This document shows, piece by piece, positions 1 through 6,322 of a stretch of 12,669 nucleotides of DNA (position 1 is its first letter; each line of letters begins with the position of its first letter). The notes below the pieces were generated by a model, which was not told where the DNA came from, did not search any database, and saw nothing but the letters and a program-made list of their open reading frames with translations. Both the position numbers and the translations under genes were made by a program. The DNA comes from CF-13 sp036782775 (lineage in GTDB: Bacteria > Chloroflexota > Dormibacteria > CF-121), in assembly GCA_036782775.1 (NCBI GenBank), contig DAIPYJ010000083.1, positions 1-12,669 of the forward strand. The letters run 5' to 3'.

Positions 1-372
1 ATTGCCCGAATCTGGCGCGGCGGCTGCATCATTCGCGCCCGATTCCTGAACCGCATCACCGATGCCTACGCCGCCGAGCCGCACCTCAAGAATCTGCTGC
101 TGATGCCCTATTTCCGCGATGCCATGGCGGAGGCGCAAGACGCCTGGCGGCGCGTGATCGGCATGGCGGTCGAGCGCGGAATTCCGGCGCCCGCCTTCAG
201 CTCATCCCTCGCCTACTACGACGCCTACCGGCGGGAGCGGCTTCCGGCCAACCTGGTCCAAGGCTTACGTGACTACTTCGGCGCCCACACCTACCGGCGA
301 ACCGATCGGGAGGGCTCCTTCCATACCCGCTGGGCTCAGGACGGCAGCGAGGTACCGGTCGAGCATAAGTAA
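1..372 (+). CDS. gnd: 6-phosphogluconate dehydrogenase (decarboxylating), C-terminal part; 5' end outside window
   Basis: The frame is open from the first base and ends at TAA 370-372, giving 123 C-terminal residues. The enzyme oxidatively decarboxylates 6-phosphogluconate to ribulose 5-phosphate, producing NAD(P)H in the oxidative pentose phosphate pathway in the cytoplasm. The visible part matches the all-helical C-terminal domain: an IARIWRGGCIIR block at the left edge, then LKNLLLMPYF, a PANLVQGLRDYFGAHTYRRTD block and a final FHTRW. The Arg and His of RDYFGAH belong to the conserved tail that contributes to the substrate site of the neighbouring subunit. The FHTRW ending is typical of the long, dimeric form of the enzyme. 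The NADP-binding Rossmann domain lies outside the window, so cofactor preference cannot be read. The HAD gene follows immediately and overlaps this gene's end. Identification is confident. Confidence 0.95.
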   Translation: MARIWRGGCIIRARFLNRITDAYAAEPHLKNLLLMPYFRDAMAEAQDAWRRVIGMAVERGIPAPAFSSSLAYYDAYRRERLPANLVQGLRDYFGAHTYRRTDREGSFHTRWAQDGSEVPVEHK

Positions 373-1039
373 GCCGGCGTTTCTCTTCGATCTCGACGGC
401 ACGCTGGTCGACAGCGTGTACCAGCATGTGCTCGCCTGGCATGAGGTCCTGGGGAAGGCGGGGATCGAGCTTTCGGTCTGGCGTATCCACCGGCGCATCG
501 GCATGAGCGGTGGGCTCTTCGTCAACGCGCTGGCGCGCGAAACCGGAAGGCAGTTCACGCCTGACCAGGCGCGCCGCTTGCGCGAGGAGCACGCCGCAGC
601 GTTTGTTCGTCGTAGCAGCGAAATTCATGCGCTTCCCGGCGCACACGACCTGCTGAGCACGCTGACGCGCCTTGATGTGCCCTGGGCAATCGCGACCAGT
701 GGCAATCCGAAGACGGCCGGCCCGTCGATCGCGTTGCTCGGCGTCGAGCCGAAGGTGACGATCACCCGCGAGGATGTCCAGCACGCGAAGCCGGATCCCG
801 ACCTCTTCCTGGCGGCCGCCGCCCGGTTGGGCGTCGACATCACGCAGTGCATCGTGGTCGGTGACAGCGTCTGGGATCTGCTCGCGGCGCAGCGCGCCCG
901 ATCGCTCGGGATCGGCTTGCTGTCGGGTGGGGATGGTCGCGAAGAGCTGCAGCAGGCAGGCGCCTATCGGGTCTATGAGGACCCGGCCGATCTGCTTGCG
1001 CATCTCGACGAAGTCGGGGTGCGGGACTCACCGAGCTGA
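269..1039 (+). CDS. HAD-superfamily hydrolase (phosphoglycolate phosphatase / beta-phosphoglucomutase-like)
   Basis: This is a cytoplasmic HAD phosphatase with all motifs present. Numbered from ATG 269, they are motif I DLDGTLVDS (nucleophile Asp41, acid/base Asp43), motif II ATSGN (Ser144), motif III Lys174 in HAKPDPDLF, and motif IV GDSVWDLLAA (Asp199, Asp203). A helical cap of about 70 residues lies between motifs I and II, as in subfamily I enzymes that act on small phosphorylated sugars or glycolate. The substrate cannot be told. The start is doubtful. ATG 269 is the only standard start codon upstream of motif I, but it implies a 104-bp overlap with gnd and about 30 N-terminal residues unlike HAD proteins. 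Homology would place the start near 365, where the codon is ATA and a weak GAGG lies about 12 bases upstream. Coupling to the end of gnd suggests one transcript, perhaps for housekeeping of sugar phosphates. Confidence 0.85.
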   Translation: MTTSAPTPTGEPIGRAPSIPAGLRTAARYRSSISKPAFLFDLDGTLVDSVYQHVLAWHEVLGKAGIELSVWRIHRRIGMSGGLFVNALARETGRQFTPDQARRLREEHAAAFVRRSSEIHALPGAHDLLSTLTRLDVPWAIATSGNPKTAGPSIALLGVEPKVTITREDVQHAKPDPDLFLAAAARLGVDITQCIVVGDSVWDLLAAQRARSLGIGLLSGGDGREELQQAGAYRVYEDPADLLAHLDEVGVRDSPS

Positions 1040-1050
1040 ACGGGAGGCGC

Positions 1051-1090
1051 CCCTCACCCCGACCCTCTCCCCGCGAGCGGGGAGAGGGAG
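1051..1090 (+). repeat. GC-rich palindromic repeat, copy 1 (REP-like hairpin)
   Basis: A perfect 10-bp stem, CCCTCTCCCC (1063-1072) with GGGGAGAGGG (1079-1088), encloses a 6-base loop; it can be extended by two pairs into the loop. It is preceded by CCCTCACCCCGA. No T-tract follows, so it is not an obvious intrinsic terminator. It fills the gap between the HAD and MFS genes. Its purine-rich right arm ends 11 bases before the TTG proposed as the MFS start and may serve as the ribosome binding site. Related copies lie at 4379-4418 (inverted) and 9031-9071. Confidence 0.75.
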
Positions 1091-1101
1091 AAATTGGCAG
1101 G

Positions 1102-2274
1102 TTGCCGCGGCTGCTTTATCTGGGCCCATTTGCCACCATGGCCGACCGCTTTGCGGTCGCGCCCATGCTGATTCCAATCGCGGTAAGCCTGCATGTCACG
1201 CTGGCCGCGGCCACCGGTGCCGCCAGCCTCTATTACCTCGCCTATGGGTTGATGCCGCCGCTCTATGGATTCCTGTCCGACCGGTACGGACGGGTTCGAA
1301 TCATCCGCGTGGCGCTTGCCGGGACGGCGATCGCCGGCGTGCTGTCGGCGGCAGCCCCGAATCTTTCGCTGCTGCTCGCGGCGCGCTTCATCACCGGTGG
1401 CATCGCCTGTGGCGTGATGCCCACCACGCTCGTCTATGTCGGTGATCGCGTGCCGTTTGCAGTCCGGCAGCAGGCCGTCGCGGGAGTGCTCGTCTTTGTC
1501 GCGCTTGGCACGGCGGGCGGCACGCTCGCCGCCGGCATCACGGCGCACTTCCTCAGCTGGCGCATCTACTTCCTGTTTCCCGCTCTCCTCACCGCTGGGC
1601 TCGCGATCGGCCTCGCCCGGCTCCCGGAATCGCTGACCTCTCGCTCGGCGACGGCGCCGCTCTCGCAGGTGGCCACCATCCTGCGCAATCGCTGGGCGCC
1701 GTTCGTCCTCATCATCGGTCTCCTTCTTGGTGCAGTGATGTTCGGGTTTGTGACCTACTTTGCCCCTGCGCTCGAGGCGCACGGCCAGACTGCGGCGATC
1801 GCCGGAGTCGTCGTCGCAAGTTATGGCATCTCTGTGCTGGTCTGCACGCGGCTGTTTCCATTGGTCGCGCGACGCGTTCCAGCCTTTCTCATGGTGGCGG
1901 GTGGTGCCACCTTGTTGATGGTCGGCTATCTGCTGGCGGCCGCGCAGGCGTCGTTGATCGCCGTCCTCGCCGCCAGCGTGCTCGCCGGCGGTGCGTACGC
2001 CTTCATGCACTCGACCTTCCAGACCTGGGCAACCGACGTCGTACCCTCAGCTCGCGGCATGGCAACGGCCCTGTTTGCGACCTCGATCTTCACCGGGGCG
2101 GCGCTCGCGACGGCCCTGGTCAGCGGTCTGGCCAATGCGCATCGCTTCGGGACGCTATTCGTCATTGCCGCGATTGTGACCGTTCCCGTGCTGGTGGCGG
2201 GGACGATCGGCCGGTGGCACTACGCGGGATCGGACGTTCTCGAGGAGCCTCAGCCCGGCAGCCACATCGGCTGA
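1102..2274 (+). CDS. MFS transporter (drug/metabolite efflux-like, DHA1 type)
   Basis: This 390-residue protein is highly hydrophobic along its whole length, with alternating membrane segments consistent with the usual 12 of the Major Facilitator Superfamily. The loop between segments 2 and 3 carries the diagnostic motif A, GFLSDRYGRVRIIR (residues 56-69), with conserved Gly, Asp and Arg. It presumably moves a small solute across the cytoplasmic membrane by proton antiport, but the sequence does not show the substrate. TTG 1102 is chosen because the first membrane helix (about residues 4-28) begins directly after it and the GGGAG of the upstream repeat (1086-1090) is suitably placed. ATG 1138 would cut into that helix. 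The gene is convergent with the GntR regulator and overlaps it by 25 bp, so a direct functional link is uncertain. Confidence 0.85.
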   Translation: MPRLLYLGPFATMADRFAVAPMLIPIAVSLHVTLAAATGAASLYYLAYGLMPPLYGFLSDRYGRVRIIRVALAGTAIAGVLSAAAPNLSLLLAARFITGGIACGVMPTTLVYVGDRVPFAVRQQAVAGVLVFVALGTAGGTLAAGITAHFLSWRIYFLFPALLTAGLAIGLARLPESLTSRSATAPLSQVATILRNRWAPFVLIIGLLLGAVMFGFVTYFAPALEAHGQTAAIAGVVVASYGISVLVCTRLFPLVARRVPAFLMVAGGATLLMVGYLLAAAQASLIAVLAASVLAGGAYAFMHSTFQTWATDVVPSARGMATALFATSIFTGAALATALVSGLANAHRFGTLFVIAAIVTVPVLVAGTIGRWHYAGSDVLEEPQPGSHIG

Positions 2275-2966
2275 CGATGCTGCGCCTCGATCGACCAGCG
2301 CAAGGTGTCGACCACGCCGCTCAGGTGCTCACGCATGGCGGCCTCACTCGCGTCGGCATCTTTGGCCACGAGCGCCTCGAGAATGCGCTCGTGCTCGTGC
2401 AGCGACTGCTCGGTGCGCCCGGGCCGCAGGATGGTTCGGTACTGAAAACGAAGGCTCTGCGATTTCAGGTTGGCAAGCAGGCGGGCGGCCGTCTGGTGAT
2501 CGGCAATGCGCCAGATCCGCTGATGGAATTCCGCGTTCAGCTCGGAGTACCCCATCGGGTTGCCTTCGTCGAGGCGGCGCCGCATCTCGTCGATCGAGCG
2601 ACGAAGGTCGCGCAGGTCCGCAGCGGTAACCCGCTCCGCAGCGTGGCGCACGATCAGCTGCTCGAGGATGACGCGGACCTCCTCGATTTCGAGGGCTTCG
2701 CGATCGGACACCAGCCGAACGCGCGCGCCGCGATTCGGCTCGAGCACGACGAGGCCTTCCTGGTCGAGCCGGACCAGCGCCGCACGGATGGCGCTGCGGC
2801 CTGCCTTCAGGAGTCGGGCGAGATCCGCTTCGACGAGGCGTTCGTTGGGATGGAAGCGGCCGCCGACGATGTCGTTACGCAGCTCGTGATAAACATCGCC
2901 GCGCCGCTCTGAGGCCGGCTCTACCGCTGCCGGCCTTTCCCCTGGCCGGCTCACCGAGGATTTCAC
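2250..2966 (-). CDS. GntR-family transcriptional regulator, FadR/FCD subfamily
   Basis: This 238-residue regulator has two domains. Residues about 22-85 form the GntR winged helix (DVYHELRNDIVGGRF, then EADLARLLKAGRSAIRAAL and the wing GLVVLEPNRGARV). Residues about 90-222 form an all-helical FCD effector domain. Likely metal or effector ligands of the FCD pocket are Asn144 and His148 (NAEFH), His192 (EHERIL) and His214 (MREHL). FCD regulators usually bind organic acids and lose DNA affinity on binding, most acting as repressors. The start GTG 2966 has only a weak purine stretch upstream; a second in-frame GTG lies four codons in. The gene is divergent from the binding-protein/permease/FAH operon across an 81-bp gap that holds a suitable palindrome, so autoregulation and control of that operon are likely. 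That control is inference. Confidence 0.9.
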   Translation of the reverse strand: MKSSVSRPGERPAAVEPASERRGDVYHELRNDIVGGRFHPNERLVEADLARLLKAGRSAIRAALVRLDQEGLVVLEPNRGARVRLVSDREALEIEEVRVILEQLIVRHAAERVTAADLRDLRRSIDEMRRRLDEGNPMGYSELNAEFHQRIWRIADHQTAARLLANLKSQSLRFQYRTILRPGRTEQSLHEHERILEALVAKDADASEAAMREHLSGVVDTLRWSIEAQHRQPMWLPG

Positions 2967-2995
2967 TTGTCCCGTCCCTGCGTATTATGCAGAAT

Positions 2996-3007
2996 ATTGT
3001 CGACAAT
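2996..3007. promoter_or_regulatory. Probable GntR/FCD operator, ATTGTCGACAAT
   Basis: A perfect 12-bp palindrome sits between the divergent regulator and transporter genes. The FadR subfamily commonly recognises T-x-GT-(N)-AC-x-A type palindromes, and TTGTCGACAA fits that pattern. A second half-site, CGACAAT at 3013-3019, could support cooperative binding. The site overlaps a candidate -35 box of the transport operon, which suggests repression. Confidence 0.55.
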
Positions 3008-3033
3008 CCGGCCGACAATTATTAGAAATCCTC

Positions 3034-3041
3034 AGGAGGGG
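3034..3041 (+). promoter_or_regulatory. Strong ribosome binding site AGGAGGGG
   Basis: This near-consensus Shine-Dalgarno sequence lies six bases before ATG 3048. It decides the start of the binding-protein gene against the in-frame TTG at 2967, which would place 27 unlikely residues before a normal lipoprotein signal peptide. Confidence 0.85.
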
Positions 3042-3047
3042 ATCCGA

Positions 3048-4367
3048 ATGGGACATCTGCGGTTCCCGCGTTGGTTTGCGGTACCCGTGGCGACCTTGGC
3101 TCTGATGCTGGCGGCCTGCGGCACCACGAGCTCGAATGGCGGCGGACTCGGATCGGGCGACCTGCTGGTGGGCGTGCTGGCACCCTTCAGCGGCGCGGAC
3201 GCGAACCTCGGACCGGCCTACTACGCGGCCTGCCTGGCCGCGGCACCGGAGATCAACAACAACGGCGGCGTGGGCGGGCGGCACGTGACCTGCCAGAAGT
3301 TCGATACCCGCGGCGAGCCGGCCGATGCGGCGCCCGCGGCCAACCAGATGGTGGCCGGTAACTCGAACCTGATGGCAGTCGTGGGCTGCACCTCAGACGA
3401 GGCGTCCGCGGTGGCGCCGATCGTCGACAAGGCGCACATCCCCATGTTCTGCATGACCGGGCAATCCGAGTTCAACAAGACGAAGCTGCCGTATTTCCAC
3501 CGCCTCGTTCCCGCGGACATCTACGACGCTTATGCCATGGTCGGCTGGGTCGTTTACGGTCCCAGCCACCCGGCCTGGAACAAGGTGGCGCTGGTCTTCG
3601 GTGACGACATCGGCTCCCAGACCTTCGTCCAACCGGCGACCAATGCGCTCAAGCACTTCGGCAAGACGGTCCAGAACTTCCCCATCCATCTGGGTAACTC
3701 CTCCTACCGGACCGAAGTCCAGAGCATGCTGAACTTCCAGCCGGACGTGATCTTCACCGAGGCGCTCGGCTCGGCGGGCACCTACCTTGGAGAAGTCAAA
3801 CAGCTCAACAACGGCAAGACGATCCCCTTCATCGGCACCTCGGCGACGATCGACCCGGCCTGGTTCAAGGACGTGACCGGAACCATCGGCGTGGACGACG
3901 TTGTCAACGATTACCGTGGCGTCGACCTCGGCTATACCTTCTCGGGGACGGCGTACGACGAGTTCAATACCAACTTGCAGGCGGCGGCAGCAACGTTTGC
4001 CGACGCGCCGAAGTACAAGCAGCGCGGCTCAACGCTCCACCTGTATGACGGGATTGTGATGACGGCGCTCGCCATGGTCGCCACCAACAGCAAGGATCCG
4101 ACGGTCTACAACCCGAAGATCAAGGACATCGCGAATGGGACCTCCGGCGCCACGGTCGTGCATACCTATAAGGAAGGGCTGGACGCGCTCAAGGCCGGCA
4201 AGTCGATCCGCTACGTCGGCGCGGGCGGCCAGAACAACTTCGACCAGTACAACAACTCGCAGTCGGGCTACATCCTGGTCAAGTACGACGCGCAGGGTAA
4301 CGAGGTCCAGGTCGCGGGTCTGACGGCCGACCAGACCAAGAAGCTCAGTGACGCAGGCGGCATCTAG
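3048..4367 (+). CDS. livJ: Branched-chain amino acid-type ABC transporter substrate-binding lipoprotein
   Basis: This 439-residue extracytoplasmic solute-binding protein (type I periplasmic fold, Peripla_BP_6 family) captures a small ligand for the permeases encoded next to it. The N-terminus is a lipoprotein signal: positive residues (R5, R8), a hydrophobic stretch, then lipobox L-A-A-C with the lipidated cysteine at residue 24, followed by a Gly/Ser/Thr linker. The mature domain begins with LLVGVLAPFSG and continues with EINNNGGVGGR, VVGCTSDEASAV and VALVFGDDIG, all typical of LivJ/urea/amide-binding proteins. The ligand cannot be inferred from these motifs. The family includes binders of aromatic acids and amides as well as leucine, isoleucine and valine. 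It is the first gene of the operon. A palindromic repeat follows its stop codon and may protect its mRNA. The gene symbol denotes family only. Confidence 0.9.
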   Translation: MGHLRFPRWFAVPVATLALMLAACGTTSSNGGGLGSGDLLVGVLAPFSGADANLGPAYYAACLAAAPEINNNGGVGGRHVTCQKFDTRGEPADAAPAANQMVAGNSNLMAVVGCTSDEASAVAPIVDKAHIPMFCMTGQSEFNKTKLPYFHRLVPADIYDAYAMVGWVVYGPSHPAWNKVALVFGDDIGSQTFVQPATNALKHFGKTVQNFPIHLGNSSYRTEVQSMLNFQPDVIFTEALGSAGTYLGEVKQLNNGKTIPFIGTSATIDPAWFKDVTGTIGVDDVVNDYRGVDLGYTFSGTAYDEFNTNLQAAAATFADAPKYKQRGSTLHLYDGIVMTALAMVATNSKDPTVYNPKIKDIANGTSGATVVHTYKEGLDALKAGKSIRYVGAGGQNNFDQYNNSQSGYILVKYDAQGNEVQVAGLTADQTKKLSDAGGI

Positions 4368-4378
4368 CAATTGCGGAT

Positions 4379-4418
4379 TCCCTCCCCCGGTCGCGGGGGA
4401 GGGTCAGGGACGGGGAGA
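4379..4418 (-). repeat. GC-rich palindromic repeat, copy 2 (inverted), between binding-protein and permease genes
   Basis: A perfect 9-bp stem, CCCTCCCCC (4380-4388) with GGGGGAGGG (4395-4403), has a 6-base loop GGTCGC. The flank GTCAGGGACGGGGAG gives, on the minus strand, the same CTCCC..CCTGACCC layout seen in copy 3. No T-tract follows. The GGGGAG at its end (4412-4417) lies 10 bases before GTG 4428 and probably serves as the ribosome binding site of the permease gene. Its position parallels REP elements between malE and malF of enterobacteria. Confidence 0.75.
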
Positions 4419-4427
4419 CCGAACGCC

Positions 4428-5312
4428 GTGAACTTATTGATCGCGGCGTTCGGTTTCGGCCTGGTCAGCATGGCAGTGATCGCCCTGGCGGCGGTCGGCT
4501 TCACTATGCAGTTCGGGATCACGAACATGATCAACCTCGCCTACGGTGAGGTGATGATCGCCTCGGCCTATGTGGCGTACTACATCAACCAGGCCGGGAT
4601 CACCGTCTGGATTGCGATGCTGGCAGGGGCGGCGTTCGGCGCCGTCTTCTCGTTCTTGATCAACCGGTTCATCTACGCCCCGTTTCAACGCCGCGGCACC
4701 GCCTTGATCTACATGGTGATCGTCTCGCTTGCGGTGTCGCTGATGATCTCCAACATCATGCTGCCGCTGGTGGGCTACTTCAGCGTCTCCTACCGCGAGC
4801 GCTACAGCCGGCTACTGCAGCTTGGCGGCATGAAGCTCACCGTCAACCAGATCGCCATCATCGCGCTGGCGGTTGCCGTCATGTTCGCCGTCCACGCGCT
4901 GCTGCGTTACACCCGGCTGGGCAAGGCGATGCGCGCCACCGCCGCCAATCCAACGCTGGCACGCAACTGCGGCATTCCGACCCAGCGGGTGATCGACGCC
5001 GTCTGGCTGATTACCGGCGCGCTCTGCGGGCTGGCTGGCGTGGTGGCCGCGCTCGACTCCGACTCGTTCACGATTTCGAGCGGTGCCATCTTCCTCATCA
5101 CCGCGCTGGCGGCGGCGGTGCTCGGCGGAGCGGGGCAGCCATACGGGGCGATGATCGGCGCCGTCGTGATCGGCCTCATCACCGAGCTCAGCGCGGCCGT
5201 CTGGTCGCCTGACTACAAACAGGTCGTCGCCTTCGCCATCCTGGTCGCCGTGATGGTGTTGCGGCCGCAGGGACTGCTGGCGAAACGCGGCGCACTGGCG
5301 GCCGCCGGATGA
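4428..5312 (+). CDS. livH: Branched-chain amino acid-type ABC transporter permease, LivH family
   Basis: This 294-residue integral membrane permease forms half of the translocation channel with the next gene product. The family signature near the N-terminus is visible (INLAYGEVMIASAYVAYY, residues about 35-52). The cytoplasmic coupling loop that contacts the ATPases is RLGKAMRATAANPTLARNCGI (about 143-163). The C-terminal block FLITALAAAVLGGAGQPYGA is also characteristic. About eight membrane segments can be traced. GTG 4428 is chosen over the earlier in-frame codon at 4371 because the earlier reading would translate the palindromic repeat, while GTG 4428 places the first helix at the start and has GGGGAG upstream. 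It overlaps the next gene by ATGA, so the two permeases are translationally coupled. LivH/LivM-type permeases also serve urea, amide and aromatic acid importers. Confidence 0.9.
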   Translation: MNLLIAAFGFGLVSMAVIALAAVGFTMQFGITNMINLAYGEVMIASAYVAYYINQAGITVWIAMLAGAAFGAVFSFLINRFIYAPFQRRGTALIYMVIVSLAVSLMISNIMLPLVGYFSVSYRERYSRLLQLGGMKLTVNQIAIIALAVAVMFAVHALLRYTRLGKAMRATAANPTLARNCGIPTQRVIDAVWLITGALCGLAGVVAALDSDSFTISSGAIFLITALAAAVLGGAGQPYGAMIGAVVIGLITELSAAVWSPDYKQVVAFAILVAVMVLRPQGLLAKRGALAAAG

Positions 5313-6322
5313 ACACCTATTACCTTGCGAATCTGCTGATCTTTGCCGGCGTCGACATCATCGCCTGCCTGGCATTGAACTTGCAGTTCGGCGTCTCCGG
5401 CATCGTCAACTTCAGCTTCATCATCTTCCAGGCCGCGGGCGCCTACGCGGCAGCCGTGCTCTCCATGCCGCCCGCCAGTAACCCGGACTACAGCTTCCAG
5501 ATTTACGTCGGTGGCCTGCAACTCCCGTTCCCACTGCCCTGGATCGGCGGGGCGCTGGCCGGGGCGCTGCTGGCCGTCCCGGTTGGCCTGGTCGTGCTGC
5601 GGCGGTTGCGCGCCGACTACCAGGCGATCGCGTTGCTGGTGACGTCGATCATCGCCAACACGGTGATCAACAACGCCCGGCCGTTCCTCAACGGCGCGGC
5701 CGGCGTCGCGCTCGTCCCGCAGCCGCTGCAGGATCAGCTCAACCTGGATTCGAAGACCTATCAATACTTCTATATCGGGCTGACGGTGGTCTGCGTCGCG
5801 CTCGTCTGGTTCATCGCGGCCCGCATCGTCAACTCGCCCTACGGGCGGACGCTGCGCGCCATGCGCGAGAACGAGATCGCCGCCGGCGCGCTGGGCAAAA
5901 ACGCCGTCGGCCTGAAGATGACGATCTTCATCGTCGGCGGCGCCATCGCCGGTCTCTCGGGCGCCATCCTGGTCGGCTTCCTCACCGTCTGGGCGCCGTC
6001 AACCTGGCTTTATCCGGAGACGATCATCCTCTTTGCCGCGGTGATCGTTGGTGGGCGAGCCAATAATCTCGGCGCGATTCTCGGCGCCTTGCTGGTCCCG
6101 GTTGGATTCGAGGAAGTCACCCGGCTGCTGGGCGGCCTCAACATCGGCCCGCCCAACCTGATTCCCGCGCTGGAATGGGTCTGCATCGGCCTCTTCATCC
6201 TGGGCTTCCTCTGGTTCAGGCCGAAGGGTGTGGTGCCCGAAACGCGCCGCGTCTTTCCGGGCGCTCCCATAAGCGCCGAGCAGGACAACACACGTTGGGT
6301 GGTGGGCAACCGTGCCGGTTAG
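5309..6322 (+). CDS. livM: Branched-chain amino acid-type ABC transporter permease, LivM family
   Basis: This 337-residue membrane protein is the second channel subunit. The N-terminal block LALNLQFGVSGIVNFSF is the LivM hallmark. The ATPase-coupling loop YGRTLRAMRENEIAAGALGKNAVGLK is at residues about 178-203, followed by the helix FIVGGAIAGLSGAI. The segment FAAVIVGGRANNLGAILGA near residue 250 is also family-typical. A non-membrane insertion of about 30 residues after the second helix (about 53-80) and a loop near 129-150 probably face outward. The tail after residue 310 is hydrophilic. It starts by ATGA overlap with livH and overlaps the following ATPase gene by 11 bp, so the three genes form one transcript. 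Family assignment is firm and substrate unknown. Confidence 0.9.
   Translation: MNTYYLANLLIFAGVDIIACLALNLQFGVSGIVNFSFIIFQAAGAYAAAVLSMPPASNPDYSFQIYVGGLQLPFPLPWIGGALAGALLAVPVGLVVLRRLRADYQAIALLVTSIIANTVINNARPFLNGAAGVALVPQPLQDQLNLDSKTYQYFYIGLTVVCVALVWFIAARIVNSPYGRTLRAMRENEIAAGALGKNAVGLKMTIFIVGGAIAGLSGAILVGFLTVWAPSTWLYPETIILFAAVIVGGRANNLGAILGALLVPVGFEEVTRLLGGLNIGPPNLIPALEWVCIGLFILGFLWFRPKGVVPETRRVFPGAPISAEQDNTRWVVGNRAG

Larger units (their letters stand above)
2967..3047. promoter_or_regulatory. Divergent promoter/operator region of the GntR gene and the transport operon
   Basis: This is the only clearly AT-richer stretch in the window. It contains a perfect 12-bp palindrome at 2996-3007 and a repeated CGACAAT half-site at 3001-3007 and 3013-3019, twelve bases apart. 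Candidate rightward promoter: TTGTCG (2998-3003), 16-base spacer, TATTAG (3020-3025). Candidate leftward promoter on the minus strand: TTGTCG (3018-3013), 16-base spacer, TATTCT (2996-2991). Both candidate -35 boxes lie in the half-sites, so one bound dimer or pair of dimers could block both directions. The promoter boxes are eye-matched and approximate. Confidence 0.55.

Noticed and set aside
197..1003. Long open frame on the minus strand opposite gnd/HAD
   Set aside because: Antisense shadow of the HAD gene. The HAD motifs I-IV are intact on the plus strand, and the reverse product has no recognisable domain.
1063..1088. Copy 1 hairpin as an intrinsic terminator of the HAD gene
   Set aside because: The stem is strong but is followed by GAGAAATTGG, not a T-tract, and its sequence belongs to a repeat family. 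A pausing or mRNA-stability role is possible, but there is no sign of intrinsic termination.
1054..2010. Long open frame on the minus strand opposite the MFS gene
   Set aside because: The translation is a charged, Arg/Gly/Asp-rich string without any family motif, typical of frames opposite GC-rich membrane protein genes. The plus-strand MFS motifs are clear.
2967..3047. N-terminal extension of the binding protein from TTG 2967
   Set aside because: ATG 3048 has a near-consensus ribosome binding site and opens a normal lipoprotein signal peptide. The extension would also cover the operator and promoter region.
4371..4427. N-terminal extension of the LivH permease from 4371
   Set aside because: It would translate the palindromic repeat into a Gly/Arg-rich leader before the first membrane helix. 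GTG 4428 fits the family start and has GGGGAG upstream.
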